Shown piece after piece: positions 18,357 to 27,593 of a DNA stretch of 64,000 nt (position 1 is the first letter of the stretch; every line of letters begins with the position of its first letter). This stretch comes from Calditrichia bacterium (GTDB lineage Bacteria > Calditrichota > Calditrichia > RBG-13-44-9 > J075). Under the pieces are notes generated by a model. That model saw only the letters and a program-made list of their open reading frames with translations, made no database searches and was not told where the DNA came from. The position numbers and the translations under genes were made by a program. The stretch is from the NCBI GenBank assembly GCA_028284445.1, contig JANQRS010000036.1:62001-126000 (forward strand), given 5' to 3'.

Positions 18357-20990
18357 ATGAATGTATGTCGTAGCATAGCAGTTCGTCTGGTGCAGCAACT
18401 TACCTCTCTACTGCTTTTCCTGACCATTATCGCTTTTAATATTTCTGCGCAGCAATTTGAATTTCTGGCCACTCAAGTGGTTGGATCAAGCGCCGCCGAC
18501 GTTGGGGTCGAAATCGTTGATCCGACGGCAGCCACCGATGATGATTACCGCGTGACCGTGACTGCATCCGGCGATGATCTCGTATACAGCGTCGAAAATG
18601 TTACCACCCAAATGATACTTGTGGAAAATCAGCCGGCCGGAACAACGTCCCCGGTGGTTGAAGGGCTGCAGGTGACCGTCTTTGTGCCGACAACGTCGCA
18701 ATATCGGGATTTTCTTGAGGTTGCCTTTGGCGGGACAGCGGTTGAGACCCCCGTGCATATTTTTCGTCCCGGCGACCGGCAGGGTCAGGGCGGCAATAAT
18801 TCGACCAATGAGTATACGTTTGTTGGCGGCGGCGGTAACGGCGGAATTTTCCGCATAAACAGAAATGAGGCATTTACGAATTTCTCTGATTATGAAATTC
18901 GTTTTGACGGTAATCCTGGCGGCCGCAATAAGCTCGTTCATGCCTACACCTCGGGCGGAACGGCGGATGTGCCCTTTTCAGTATGGAACATCGGTCAAAA
19001 TACACCAGACGATACCAGCGATGATTATCAGGTCATTGCTGTCGGATTTGATGATAGCAATAATCCGGAAGTATTTGATGGCGGCGCTGCCCCTTCAGAT
19101 GGCGGCAGCGGTACGATGTTTGACCGGATTTATATTCACGAAATTAACGGGCTGGGCGGCGGAACAGCTGATATCAATGGCGATGGGCAAATTGACTATG
19201 ATGATTTTCTCCAGGACTTAAACAACAATGGCGGTGACGTCAGCGCAAACTTTTTCGCGAAGCCATACCTGGGGGACGAAGTGCTGGGCCGTTTCTCTAT
19301 GGTTGCCTTGAATAATGTAGTGACGTATCAACCGCCGAACGGGACGACGATTCGTATAACCTCTACTAAACAGCCGATGGCTGGCGACGTTTTTGAGTTT
19401 GCCGGCAGCAGATTTGGATTGTTTGCCAGTCCCGTCGAGCTGGATTTTGGTAATGTTCAGTTGGGAAGTGACATGACATTACAACTGGATTTAGTCAATG
19501 CCGCAAACTCGACGATTACGATCTCCAGCATCAGTGAAAATTCCAGCGAACTTTCTATTGCAAATATTCCTTCCGCAATCGCAGCAGGTGATACTGCCAC
19601 CGTTGACGTGATTTACCGTCCAACGGTTACCGGGCCGTTTAGTACGACATTCACCATTATGAGCGATGATGCCCAGTATCCATCTTATGTCATGACCGCT
19701 AGCGGCGAGGGTTTGCCGGAAACCAACGGCGCCATAAATATTCTTGGGCGTCTCGATATTCCGAATCTTGGTGTCACAGATATATGGGGTTACTACGATG
19801 CGGTGAACGAACGCGAATATGCGATTCTTGGCGGCGCGATTGGCGGCATCTCCATCGTTGATGTGACCGATCCGGCTCGACCTCAATTAATGTCCCAGGT
19901 AAGCAGCGTTCCCGGCTTTGATGTGAAGGTCTACGACCACTATGCCTATTCTGTCAACGGCGGATCGAATGGCCTCGGTGGCATTGTCGATATCGAAGAC
20001 CCTGCGAATCCGGTAATTGTCGGCGACTTTCCTTCATCTCACAATATTTTTATTACCGAGACCGGTTACATTGTCTCGGAGTTTTTTGGACTAAGGGTGT
20101 TCGATTTGAATCCTGATCCGACTGATCCTCAGCTAATATTTGAAGGGGGCACTGAAGGCCACGATGCTTCCGTTATCGGGAATACGCTTTTCGATTTTCA
20201 TGGCCGGGCCGGGACCTTCATTTATGACTTCAGCGACCCGGCCAACCCCGGTTTAATAAGCAGCATTCTGGATCCGGCCATCTCTTACCACCATAGCGGC
20301 TGGACATCCTCAGATGGCGATTTCCTGTTTATCTGCGATGAACTGGCGAATCATCCATCGCCTGATATTATCGTTTATGATATCAGCGATTTGTCCAACC
20401 CGCAGCGGGTTGGCGAGTTTGCCGATCCGGATGCAACCATCCATAATCTATTTGTGCTCGGTGACTATGCAGTGACCTCTTATTACAACCAGGGTTTTCA
20501 GGTGTTCGATGTCTCCAATCCCGCCAATATTAGCAAAGTCGACCAGTTCGACACGTCCGTGCTCAATGGTGAAGGATTCGATGGCGCCTGGGGCGTCTAT
20601 CCATTTGCGCCATCTGGCAATATTTACATCAGTGATCAGCAGTCCGGGCTTCATATCTTCGAATTAAATGTTGGCCCGTCCACCGGTGATCCCAATCGTG
20701 AGACCCCGCCAGGCACATTTGCACTCTTTGATAATTATCCAAATCCCTTTAATCCCGAGACGCGCATCGATTATGTCATTGGTGTCGACAGCAAAGTGAG
20801 GCTGGAAGTATACAATATGCTGGGACAGAAAGTTCGGACATTGCGAAGCAGAGAGCAGGCAGCTGGCAGCTATAACGTCATTTGGGATGGCTCAAATGAT
20901 GCAGGCAATCAGGTTGCTTCCGGGATCTACTTCTATCGCCTGGAAGCCGGTGATTTTGTGGATACCAAGCGAATGTTATTGGTGCGATAG
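18357..20990 (+). CDS. Secreted LVIVD-propeller protein with T9SS-type C-terminal domain, copy 2
   Basis: This is a tandem paralogue of the gene at 15576 with the same length (877 residues) and the same domain order. A signal peptide ends near FNISAQ. The same N-terminal beta domain, a DINGDGQIDYDDF calcium-type loop, an ASPM/hydin-like Ig domain, LVIVD propeller repeats (GGISIVDVTDPARP is shared exactly) and the NYPNPFNPETRIDY sorting domain follow. The last residues (EAGDFVDTKRMLLVR) are identical in both. Differences are spread over the whole protein, and the DNA is clearly diverged, so the duplication is not recent. A strong terminator at 21020 ends the unit. Function unknown; two versions may bind different partners. 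Confidence 0.85.
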   Translation: MNVCRSIAVRLVQQLTSLLLFLTIIAFNISAQQFEFLATQVVGSSAADVGVEIVDPTAATDDDYRVTVTASGDDLVYSVENVTTQMILVENQPAGTTSPVVEGLQVTVFVPTTSQYRDFLEVAFGGTAVETPVHIFRPGDRQGQGGNNSTNEYTFVGGGGNGGIFRINRNEAFTNFSDYEIRFDGNPGGRNKLVHAYTSGGTADVPFSVWNIGQNTPDDTSDDYQVIAVGFDDSNNPEVFDGGAAPSDGGSGTMFDRIYIHEINGLGGGTADINGDGQIDYDDFLQDLNNNGGDVSANFFAKPYLGDEVLGRFSMVALNNVVTYQPPNGTTIRITSTKQPMAGDVFEFAGSRFGLFASPVELDFGNVQLGSDMTLQLDLVNAANSTITISSISENSSELSIANIPSAIAAGDTATVDVIYRPTVTGPFSTTFTIMSDDAQYPSYVMTASGEGLPETNGAINILGRLDIPNLGVTDIWGYYDAVNEREYAILGGAIGGISIVDVTDPARPQLMSQVSSVPGFDVKVYDHYAYSVNGGSNGLGGIVDIEDPANPVIVGDFPSSHNIFITETGYIVSEFFGLRVFDLNPDPTDPQLIFEGGTEGHDASVIGNTLFDFHGRAGTFIYDFSDPANPGLISSILDPAISYHHSGWTSSDGDFLFICDELANHPSPDIIVYDISDLSNPQRVGEFADPDATIHNLFVLGDYAVTSYYNQGFQVFDVSNPANISKVDQFDTSVLNGEGFDGAWGVYPFAPSGNIYISDQQSGLHIFELNVGPSTGDPNRETPPGTFALFDNYPNPFNPETRIDYVIGVDSKVRLEVYNMLGQKVRTLRSREQAAGSYNVIWDGSNDAGNQVASGIYFYRLEAGDFVDTKRMLLVR

Positions 20991-21019
20991 GAAGGCTGAA
21001 AAGCCACGCATAAAATTTA

Positions 21020-21068
21020 GCCGCAAAGGCCTCAGAGCGTAGCTCTGAGGCCTTTGCGGCTTTTATTT
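21020..21068 (+). terminator. Strong rho-independent terminator
   Basis: A 19-bp perfect GC-rich stem (21020-21038 with 21042-21060) closes on a three-base GTA loop and is followed by TTTTATTT. It lies 30 bases after the stop of the second LVIVD gene. Confidence 0.92.
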
Positions 21069-21194
21069 ACTTGCGAGGGAAGAAAAGTTCACCGAAGTCA
21101 AGAATTTTTGATTCACGGTCCCTCTTCTAGGTAGAAGGACAATTTGAAACGACATTGACTTCTTCGAATAGAAAATTGCCCAACCGCCAACCGA

Positions 21195-21228
21195 CGTGGA
21201 GCGCCTGTCTGTATAAGGGCGCTCCACG
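21195..21228. terminator. Hairpin at the 3' end of the DUF885 gene
   Basis: CGTGGAGCGCC (21195-21205) pairs with GGCGCTCCACG (21218-21228). It lies just beyond the stop of the minus-strand DUF885 gene. No T-run follows in that direction, so its strength as a terminator is uncertain; in the plus direction it is followed by an AT-rich tract. Confidence 0.5.
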
Positions 21229-21235
21229 CGTATTA

Positions 21236-22879
21236 TTATTCCCTCATTAATTCTTTTATCTCATTATCCAATCCGGTCATTTCCCAGCGAATAAGAGACA
21301 CAGGAATCAGGCCGGTTGCATCCATTTCCTCGAAGAAATCCGCCATATTAAACTTATCACCAAGTTGAGTGCTGCGTTCCGCCATCAACTGCTCAATCAA
21401 GTATTTACCGGTGATATAGATGCTGCCGTAGCCCGGCTGCCGCAAATAAAGCAATTGCTCAAAACCCAACAAGTCGAGATCTTCGCGCATCCAGCCTCGT
21501 GGTGTCCACTTCACATGAAAATCCCGCGCCTCCTTCATGGTATATTCATTTGCGTGCGCGTAGAGAGAGCCCAGACCGCGCGCAGCACGCTGCGCCAGCA
21601 TGATCCACACAATCTCCCTTATCTGGGGATCCGAATCATATAAACCGGCATGCATCACCATTTCCTCAAAACCAGTGGCGTGGCCTTCCGAGCGGCTGTC
21701 CCAGATATTGTACAAAAGCGGTCCGCGACGCATGGGGCTGCTATGCGGCATCTTTTCCATCCGCTGCAAGTCCCACCAGTGATAAAAGTGGGCGTTCAAG
21801 GTGTTTGTATCGTAGTGCATGGCGGTGCGGAAGAAGTTACGCTTCTCTTCAGGAACGAAACGCCCTTTGTGATCCCTGAGAGTGGCATCCATATAATCTT
21901 TGATGTGAAGGATATTCTTGCGTTCCATGAACTTCATGAAGCGAGTCACCGCGGCTTCAGCCCAGAGGTCGTATTCTTCCGGCGTTGATGCTGCTTTGAG
22001 CGGCGGCAAGTGCTTGTTGCGTTGCTCCTCCAGGCGTAACGAAGCATGGGCGCGCGCCAACTCTCGCTTCAACAATCTAACCTCGTCTTCCCATGACATC
22101 GGTGTATAATGGACGTTCTTTCGATGCCATGTATAGTTCTCTTTGCCGATGCCGGAGGGCCCGGTTTTCTTGTCGGATTCGGCCTCCAGCCACTCTATAA
22201 ACGTGAGCGTTGCCTCGTGAGCCGATTTTACGGCATTCTTCAGCTTACGGCCTGACTTTGCGGTTTCTTTCTGCAAATCTTCCAGGGCGCTTGCTTGCCC
22301 ACGGATATTAATGATACCGCCGATCCACAACTCGCGCGCATTGCCGGTAAGATTGGTACGTGCGCTTTCAAGCAGGGGAGCGATGGTCAACAGACGCTTG
22401 GTCAAATCCTTTTCTGCGCTCTTAGAAAGCGGGAAATTATATTGCCATAGATCAATGATTGTATGATTATAAGGACCTTCATGCGCGGGCGTATCGCTTT
22501 GATAAGTCCAGATCGTCTGATAAAAAGCTGGGTCGCGTACCCAGGGTTTCAATACGCGGATATTGAAATCCATGCCGTTCATCTCGGCACGGATGATATG
22601 CCAATCTACCTGTTGGGGAATTGACCAGCCGGAAGTGTTGAATGCATTCAAACGATTCTGATGGGTCTTTAGCTCCTGGTGCATTTTCGCCATCTGTTCC
22701 TTCGAATAATCAGGCACACCATCCACAACCAATGAGCTTTCGAATGCCCGCCAGTCATTAAAGAGCTTCACCAAATCGTCATAACTACTGCTATTGTTAG
22801 TAGCCTGACCGGCAAGGTTGCCAGCGCCCAAAAAAGCCATGCAGACAAATAAAGGCAGGAAATTCCTGAACATTTTCAT
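21236..22879 (-). CDS. Exported DUF885-family protein (putative peptidase-like)
   Basis: A protein of 547 residues from the ATG at 22879, which has GGAGGAG directly upstream; an open frame of 20 more codons lacks such a signal. A signal peptide (FLPLFVCMAFLGAGNLAGQA) is followed by a largely alpha-helical body of the DUF885 family. That family is distantly related to zinc carboxypeptidases and often carries HExxH-like motifs. Here the expected site reads EGHATGFEEMVMHAG, with His and two Glu but not a clean HExxH, so enzyme activity is uncertain. The C-terminal ITGKYLIEQL segment also matches the family. It is probably periplasmic. It stands alone, divergent from the SLC12-type gene. Confidence 0.75.
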   Translation of the reverse strand: MKMFRNFLPLFVCMAFLGAGNLAGQATNNSSSYDDLVKLFNDWRAFESSLVVDGVPDYSKEQMAKMHQELKTHQNRLNAFNTSGWSIPQQVDWHIIRAEMNGMDFNIRVLKPWVRDPAFYQTIWTYQSDTPAHEGPYNHTIIDLWQYNFPLSKSAEKDLTKRLLTIAPLLESARTNLTGNARELWIGGIINIRGQASALEDLQKETAKSGRKLKNAVKSAHEATLTFIEWLEAESDKKTGPSGIGKENYTWHRKNVHYTPMSWEDEVRLLKRELARAHASLRLEEQRNKHLPPLKAASTPEEYDLWAEAAVTRFMKFMERKNILHIKDYMDATLRDHKGRFVPEEKRNFFRTAMHYDTNTLNAHFYHWWDLQRMEKMPHSSPMRRGPLLYNIWDSRSEGHATGFEEMVMHAGLYDSDPQIREIVWIMLAQRAARGLGSLYAHANEYTMKEARDFHVKWTPRGWMREDLDLLGFEQLLYLRQPGYGSIYITGKYLIEQLMAERSTQLGDKFNMADFFEEMDATGLIPVSLIRWEMTGLDNEIKELMRE

Positions 22880-23050
22880 TTCTCCTCCGAAAATCAGATC
22901 GAGTCCCGAGATTAGCTTGAAATTAGCTGAATATACCAAGCGGCCATGAAATATCCATTTTCCGGGCGGAGTTTTTTCGCTAAATGGGATTCAGAAAATA
23001 CTTTTGGGCTTGGGGATAAATTGCGTAGATTGGAAGAATAGAGCACTATT

Positions 23051-23100
23051 GTCCTTCCCCCCTCTATCTCCCCCCGGGGGGAGATAGAGGGGGGAAGGAC
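23051..23100. repeat. Perfect 50-bp palindrome
   Basis: Bases 23051-23075 are the exact reverse complement of 23076-23100 with no spacer. The arms are C-rich then G-rich with a CTCTATCTC/GAGATAGAG centre on each side. It ends 17 bases before the ATG of the SLC12-type gene, in the 238-base gap between divergent genes. It could form a cruciform or, in RNA, a hairpin that touches the ribosome-binding region. It resembles dispersed REP-like G-rich palindromes. Confidence 0.95.
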
Positions 23101-23117
23101 GAAGGTGCGGCAACAAA

Positions 23118-25526
23118 ATGAATTCAGCAAACGAGATCAACTTGGCTAACCGGAACGGACAAAAAGCAAAAGACAGCGGGCACGGATTCGGAACCGCTCC
23201 GGTGTTTCTTGCCGCTATTAGCACCATACTTGGCGCGGTGCTGTTTTTGCGTTTTGGCTACGCCGTTGGTCATGCCGGGATGTTTGGTGCAATTGCCATT
23301 ATTCTCATCAGTCATGCGATCACTATTCCCACCGCACTGGCAATTGCCGAGATTGCTACCAACCTCAAGGTTGAAGGCGGGGGAGAGTATTTCATTATCA
23401 GTCGGTCATTTGGGCTAACGATCGGCGGAACCATCGGTTTTTCCCTGTATTTTTCTCAGGCAATTTCCGTGGCATTCTACATGATTGCCTTCGCGGAGTC
23501 TATTACCCCGGCATTTGGCTGGATTGAAGCGCAAACCGGAATTAGCCCGGAAACCTGGATGATCAGCATTCCCGCGACGATCCTGCTATTGGCGCTGATC
23601 CTGACAAAGGGGGCAGATCTCGGGGTATCAATCCTTTGGGTAGTTGCCTCAATTCTCGGCGTTTCCTTGCTGATGTTTTTTATGGGCTCATCGACGGTTT
23701 CCGGTGATCCCAATCCCTATGGCACTATTGACGCGCCCGACAACTTCTTCGTGGTGTTTGCGATAATATTTCCAGCTTTCACCGGCATGACCGCAGGTGT
23801 GGGCTTATCCGGTGATTTGGCCAATCCACGCAAGTCCATCCCCTTAGGGACGCTTTCTGCGACCATTTTTGGTATGGTTACCTACATTTTTATTGTCTTG
23901 AAGCTGGCCTATGGCTTGTCTCCGGAGGAGCTGGTGGCTGATCAATTTGCGATGAGCAAGATAGCGCTTTGGGGACCGATCATCCCGATTGGCCTCGCTG
24001 CTGCCACGCTTTCCAGTGCGGTAGGATCAATCCTGATTGCGCCGCGCACCATGCAAGCGCTGGCTGCCGATGAAGTTTTTCCGGTGCAGAAGATCAATGA
24101 ATTCCTCAAGCGAGGGAAGGGCGCCAGTAATGAGCCGATCAATGCCACGGCCATTACTGCTGTGTTGATATTCATTTTTGTATCCCTGGGCAGCGTCGAC
24201 TTTGTCGCCCAGATTATCAGTATGTTCTTTATGATTACTTATGGCTCCCTCTGTCTGGTCAGCTTTTTGGAGCATTTTGCCGGCAATCCATCGTATCGTC
24301 CGACCTTCCGTTCTCGCTGGTATATTTCGTTGATTGGTGCACTGGCCTGTTTTATTATGATGTTTCAGATGGCGCCGCTCTATGCCGCGCTGTCGTTACT
24401 GGCAATCGTTATCTTATACTTCAGCTTGAAACGGGGACGCAGCGACGCCGACGATTTCTCTGCCATGATCAAAGGCGTGCTTTTTCAACTGACCCGCCGC
24501 TTACAGCTGGTGATCCAACGTCGGCAGACCAGCGAAGCTCAGCAAAGCTGGCGTCCGTCCTTTATTGCGATATCGGATAGCTCGCTGACCCGTCTGGCAC
24601 CCTTCGATCTGCTACGCTGGATCTCTCACTATTATGGATTTGGGACCTTTATTCATTTCATCAAAGGCGTGTTGAATAAAGAAACCAATATGGAATCGCG
24701 GAAGATCCTCGACAGCTTGATCCGCCAGGGCAAGTCCAGCGGTGCCAGCATTTATGTCGACACCATAATTTCACCGAGCTTCAAAACGGCCGTGGCCCAA
24801 ATTGTGCAGATCCCCGGTATCTCCGGTATGGACAATAACAGCGTGCTCTTTGAATTTCACGAGGATTCGGAAAGTAACATTACCGATATAATTGAAGGCT
24901 GCCAGTTTGCGGCTTACGTGGATTTTAACATCTGCGTGCTGCGTTCGTCTGCCCGGCATTTCGGCTACAAGAAGCGCATACATATCTGGTTGACGCATGG
25001 CGACTATGCCAACGCCAATCTGATCATTTTGCTTGGCTATATCATGCTTGGTCACCCGCAGTGGGCTGGCTGCGAAATTGAGCTGTTTGCCGCTTTCCGC
25101 AAGAAGGAATTGAACAAGCATATCCGTCAGCTGCATGAACTGATCGATGAAGGGCGCATTCCAATTAATCGCAAGAACCTGCAGAAGATTAGCTGGGATG
25201 ATGACTTGCAAAGTTATGACGCCTTAGTAACAGAACGGTCTGCCAATGCCGATTTGGTCATTATGGGATTTTCCCTCACCAAGTTGATGAAAGAAAACGG
25301 ACAGTTCTTTAAGCAGTTTGCGGCAATTAAGGATATCCTCTTTGTCCGCGCCGGTGAGTCAATTGCCCTCGAAGAAAATCTTTCAGCAATTAACAAGACA
25401 GTGAAGGATATTGCTGAGGAGAAAAATGGTAAAGCGCTGGCCAAGGACCTGGAAAAGAAGGCAAAGAACGCCGAACCGGTGAAATCTCAGGACAAAAAGA
25501 GCAAATCATCTTCCTCCGGGAAATAG
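23118..25526 (+). CDS. SLC12-type cation-chloride cotransporter homologue
   Basis: An 802-residue APC-superfamily transporter with the full cation-chloride cotransporter layout. About twelve membrane helices (30-450) begin with FGTAPVFLAAISTILGAVLFLRFG, the conserved first helix with its unwound GxxL segment. A long cytoplasmic domain (about 460-770) contains WRPSFIAIS, NLIILLGYIMLGHPQW and a final DLVIMGFSL strand, as in the SLC12 regulatory domain. Family members move Na+, K+ and Cl- together; some bacterial relatives carry amino acids or polyamines, so the ion set is inferred. The last 40 residues are lysine-rich and probably disordered. The ribosome site is weak (AAGGTGCGG), and a 50-bp palindrome sits just upstream. 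Confidence 0.88.
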   Translation: MNSANEINLANRNGQKAKDSGHGFGTAPVFLAAISTILGAVLFLRFGYAVGHAGMFGAIAIILISHAITIPTALAIAEIATNLKVEGGGEYFIISRSFGLTIGGTIGFSLYFSQAISVAFYMIAFAESITPAFGWIEAQTGISPETWMISIPATILLLALILTKGADLGVSILWVVASILGVSLLMFFMGSSTVSGDPNPYGTIDAPDNFFVVFAIIFPAFTGMTAGVGLSGDLANPRKSIPLGTLSATIFGMVTYIFIVLKLAYGLSPEELVADQFAMSKIALWGPIIPIGLAAATLSSAVGSILIAPRTMQALAADEVFPVQKINEFLKRGKGASNEPINATAITAVLIFIFVSLGSVDFVAQIISMFFMITYGSLCLVSFLEHFAGNPSYRPTFRSRWYISLIGALACFIMMFQMAPLYAALSLLAIVILYFSLKRGRSDADDFSAMIKGVLFQLTRRLQLVIQRRQTSEAQQSWRPSFIAISDSSLTRLAPFDLLRWISHYYGFGTFIHFIKGVLNKETNMESRKILDSLIRQGKSSGASIYVDTIISPSFKTAVAQIVQIPGISGMDNNSVLFEFHEDSESNITDIIEGCQFAAYVDFNICVLRSSARHFGYKKRIHIWLTHGDYANANLIILLGYIMLGHPQWAGCEIELFAAFRKKELNKHIRQLHELIDEGRIPINRKNLQKISWDDDLQSYDALVTERSANADLVIMGFSLTKLMKENGQFFKQFAAIKDILFVRAGESIALEENLSAINKTVKDIAEEKNGKALAKDLEKKAKNAEPVKSQDKKSKSSSSGK

Positions 25527-25584
25527 TTGCTGGAAATCCGCTGTTTCCCTACCCGTCTGTAACCACAGTCCCCGATAATTCTAC

Positions 25585-25612
25585 TTGATTTTCCTATGCT
25601 CTCTTGTAGATT
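25585..25612 (+). promoter_or_regulatory. Candidate promoter for the HTTM gene
   Basis: TTGATT (25585-25590) and TAGATT (25607-25612) are 16 bases apart, 26 bases before the GTG start at 25639. TAGATT is also the -10 hexamer of the candidate promoter at 36269. Confidence 0.45.
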
Positions 25613-25638
25613 TGGGTGATTGAGTAGGGGAGAAGACC

Positions 25639-27306
25639 GTGGTGAGCGGCCTTAAGTGGGGTTTGAGCATTGTTGCGCTTTTGTTGACAAGTGCTCTCTA
25701 CGTAGCATATCTAAACGCTGATATCCTGGTTTTAGATGCCTTCACAGGACAATCTCTGGATATCCTCAATGACAAATTCAGGCAACATAAGAGTTACGAT
25801 CCTCAAAATCGCGATCTTACCTATTTTCAAAACCTTGTAAAACCAATACTTCTCCGGCTGACCCTGGCAATGTTTGCCGTCGGTTTCCTGGTGTTTGGCC
25901 TGATTCATTTCGAAAAAAGTCGCCGGCATATATTCAGCTACTTTCAGCACGCGCAGGCTCCTGAAACGTTGACGCTTTTTCGCATAGTGGTCTTTGCCTT
26001 GTTGCTGTGGCGGGTTATGGTCACACCATCGATGTTTTTTTCCGGCCTGTCACCGCACCTGCTGGTGGCGCCAATTCCGTGGCAACCGCTGATTCACTTT
26101 ATTCCGATCAATCCGCTACTCGCCGAGCTTGCCTTTTATGGCTTGATCACCATGTCAGTCTTTGGTTTCATCGGTCTCTTTACAAGAACTGTCACATGGA
26201 TAGCCCTGTTTCTCTCGATTTACTATTTTGGGATTCCTCAATTCTATGGTAAGGTCAATCATTGTCATCATCTAATATGGTTCCTGATGATACTTGCTGT
26301 GAGCCCTGGCGCGGATATATGGTCCGTTGATGCCTGGCGGAAGCGTGGAAAAATGGCTTTCTTAAAGTCGATTGCGCCCGCCAAAAGATATGCACTGCCT
26401 ATTCGAATTGTTTGGTTGCTGGTAGGCATCATATATTTTTTCCCGGGGGCCTGGAAAGTGCTAACAAGTGGCCTTGCGTGGTTCAGTGATGACAGCTTCC
26501 GTCATTGGATATATTTCCTGACACATCTGGCCGGTAAAGATACTGTCGTTCTTCAAATAGATCAGTATCCGCTTTTGCTTACCGCAACTGCTACAGTTGC
26601 AGTTCTCTTCGAACTGTCCTTTATATTCGCTGTTTTTTCGGAGAGAATGAGAGGGGTTTGGGCCGTGGCTGGGATCCTGTTTCATCTTAGTATTGGCGTC
26701 ATCGGCGATATTTGGTTCCTGGATTTATGGTTGCTGTATTTCGTCTTCTTTGATGTTGGTAAAGTTCGCTGGATTTCTCATAGCCGGGCAAACGCGACGT
26801 CGATTATGCTGTTTGTAAACGAGAGTAAAGCCATTCGTCCCATTGCCCTTGTCGGCGGAATATTGCTTTGTCTCAACATTGCGTTCGGCGCCGGACGTAT
26901 GGTTGAGGCCTGGCCGTTTAGCTGTTATCCATTGTTTGCAACAACGGGACCGGAAACGATTCGGCAATTGTCCTTTCATGGTAGGCTTAATGGCTCTGAT
27001 TCGTTGGAGCTGGATATTGATTTGCTCCGGGAGAAGATCGGGGCGGCACGACTGAAGGCGATGATAGATGATATCCTTGAGGAAGAGAACAAAGACGACA
27101 CATCGCGAAAAATACGATCGTTGCTAAGCCTATTGCCAAATAGTTCTATGAAGTTGAATGATTTCAAAGCTATCTACGTATACGAGCGAACCATGACCAT
27201 GGGCCCGGGCAAAGCGGCGCAACGGGTTGTAGAGAACAGGCTGTTATTGAGCTGGCGGAACGAACCAAGCCAAAGCCTGCCGCAACTTGCCAGGCCTACT
27301 CGGTAA
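25639..27306 (+). CDS. HTTM-domain membrane protein (vitamin K gamma-carboxylase-like)
   Basis: A 555-residue protein with about eight or nine membrane helices and an HTTM domain, the membrane core shared with vitamin K-dependent gamma-glutamyl carboxylase. Evidence includes TLFRIVVFALLLWR, the conserved KVNHCHHLIWFLMILAVSPGADIWS segment (given here from about residue 210) and the later FPGAWKVLTSGLAWF helix. Bacterial HTTM proteins mostly lack a known substrate. After the helices a soluble C-terminal part (about 430-555) has no clear match. The GTG start at 25639 is supported by GGGGAGA eight bases upstream. It precedes the cytochrome operon by 287 bases and may be transcribed separately. 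Confidence 0.75.
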   Translation: MVSGLKWGLSIVALLLTSALYVAYLNADILVLDAFTGQSLDILNDKFRQHKSYDPQNRDLTYFQNLVKPILLRLTLAMFAVGFLVFGLIHFEKSRRHIFSYFQHAQAPETLTLFRIVVFALLLWRVMVTPSMFFSGLSPHLLVAPIPWQPLIHFIPINPLLAELAFYGLITMSVFGFIGLFTRTVTWIALFLSIYYFGIPQFYGKVNHCHHLIWFLMILAVSPGADIWSVDAWRKRGKMAFLKSIAPAKRYALPIRIVWLLVGIIYFFPGAWKVLTSGLAWFSDDSFRHWIYFLTHLAGKDTVVLQIDQYPLLLTATATVAVLFELSFIFAVFSERMRGVWAVAGILFHLSIGVIGDIWFLDLWLLYFVFFDVGKVRWISHSRANATSIMLFVNESKAIRPIALVGGILLCLNIAFGAGRMVEAWPFSCYPLFATTGPETIRQLSFHGRLNGSDSLELDIDLLREKIGAARLKAMIDDILEEENKDDTSRKIRSLLSLLPNSSMKLNDFKAIYVYERTMTMGPGKAAQRVVENRLLLSWRNEPSQSLPQLARPTR

Positions 27307-27593
27307 TTTCATCCTTCATTGGCCGATCCCCGATCACCGTTGACCGATTAACGGTCATCGAGGATCTTTCCGCAGCGCAGGTGCATTTTTTGCACCTCAT
27401 GCATTTCCTGCATTTGATTTCCTCACCTGTTATTCTTGAATCCCCCATAAAATGCCCATTGCGATTATGGCATGATAGTTGAGTTCATCCAGGTCAGCTA
27501 TCGGAGGACGATGACTGAACTGGATACGGGGCATGGTGCACGGCGCCATGATTAGCAATCAACCAAGGGTGTGAACACGGAAACAGGATTGAA
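27307..27593. other. Intergenic region upstream of the cytochrome operon
   Basis: No gene is seen in these 287 bases. They contain a small hairpin AGGTGCA/TGCACCT (27379-27397) with a T-rich loop, and GACCG/CGGTC symmetry near 27340. I looked for a GEMM-type c-di-GMP riboswitch, known before some multiheme cytochrome genes, and did not find its conserved core. No strong promoter is evident. Confidence 0.5.

Noticed and set aside
22880..22939. 20-codon extension of the DUF885 protein
   Set aside because: A consensus GGAGGAG stands directly before the internal ATG at 22879, which also begins the signal peptide.
22991..23227. Minus-strand open frame through the 50-bp palindrome
   Set aside because: It is created by the repeat and overlaps the start of the transporter gene; no start signal.
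27307..27593. c-di-GMP (GEMM) riboswitch before the cytochrome operon
   Set aside because: The conserved core of that riboswitch is not present.
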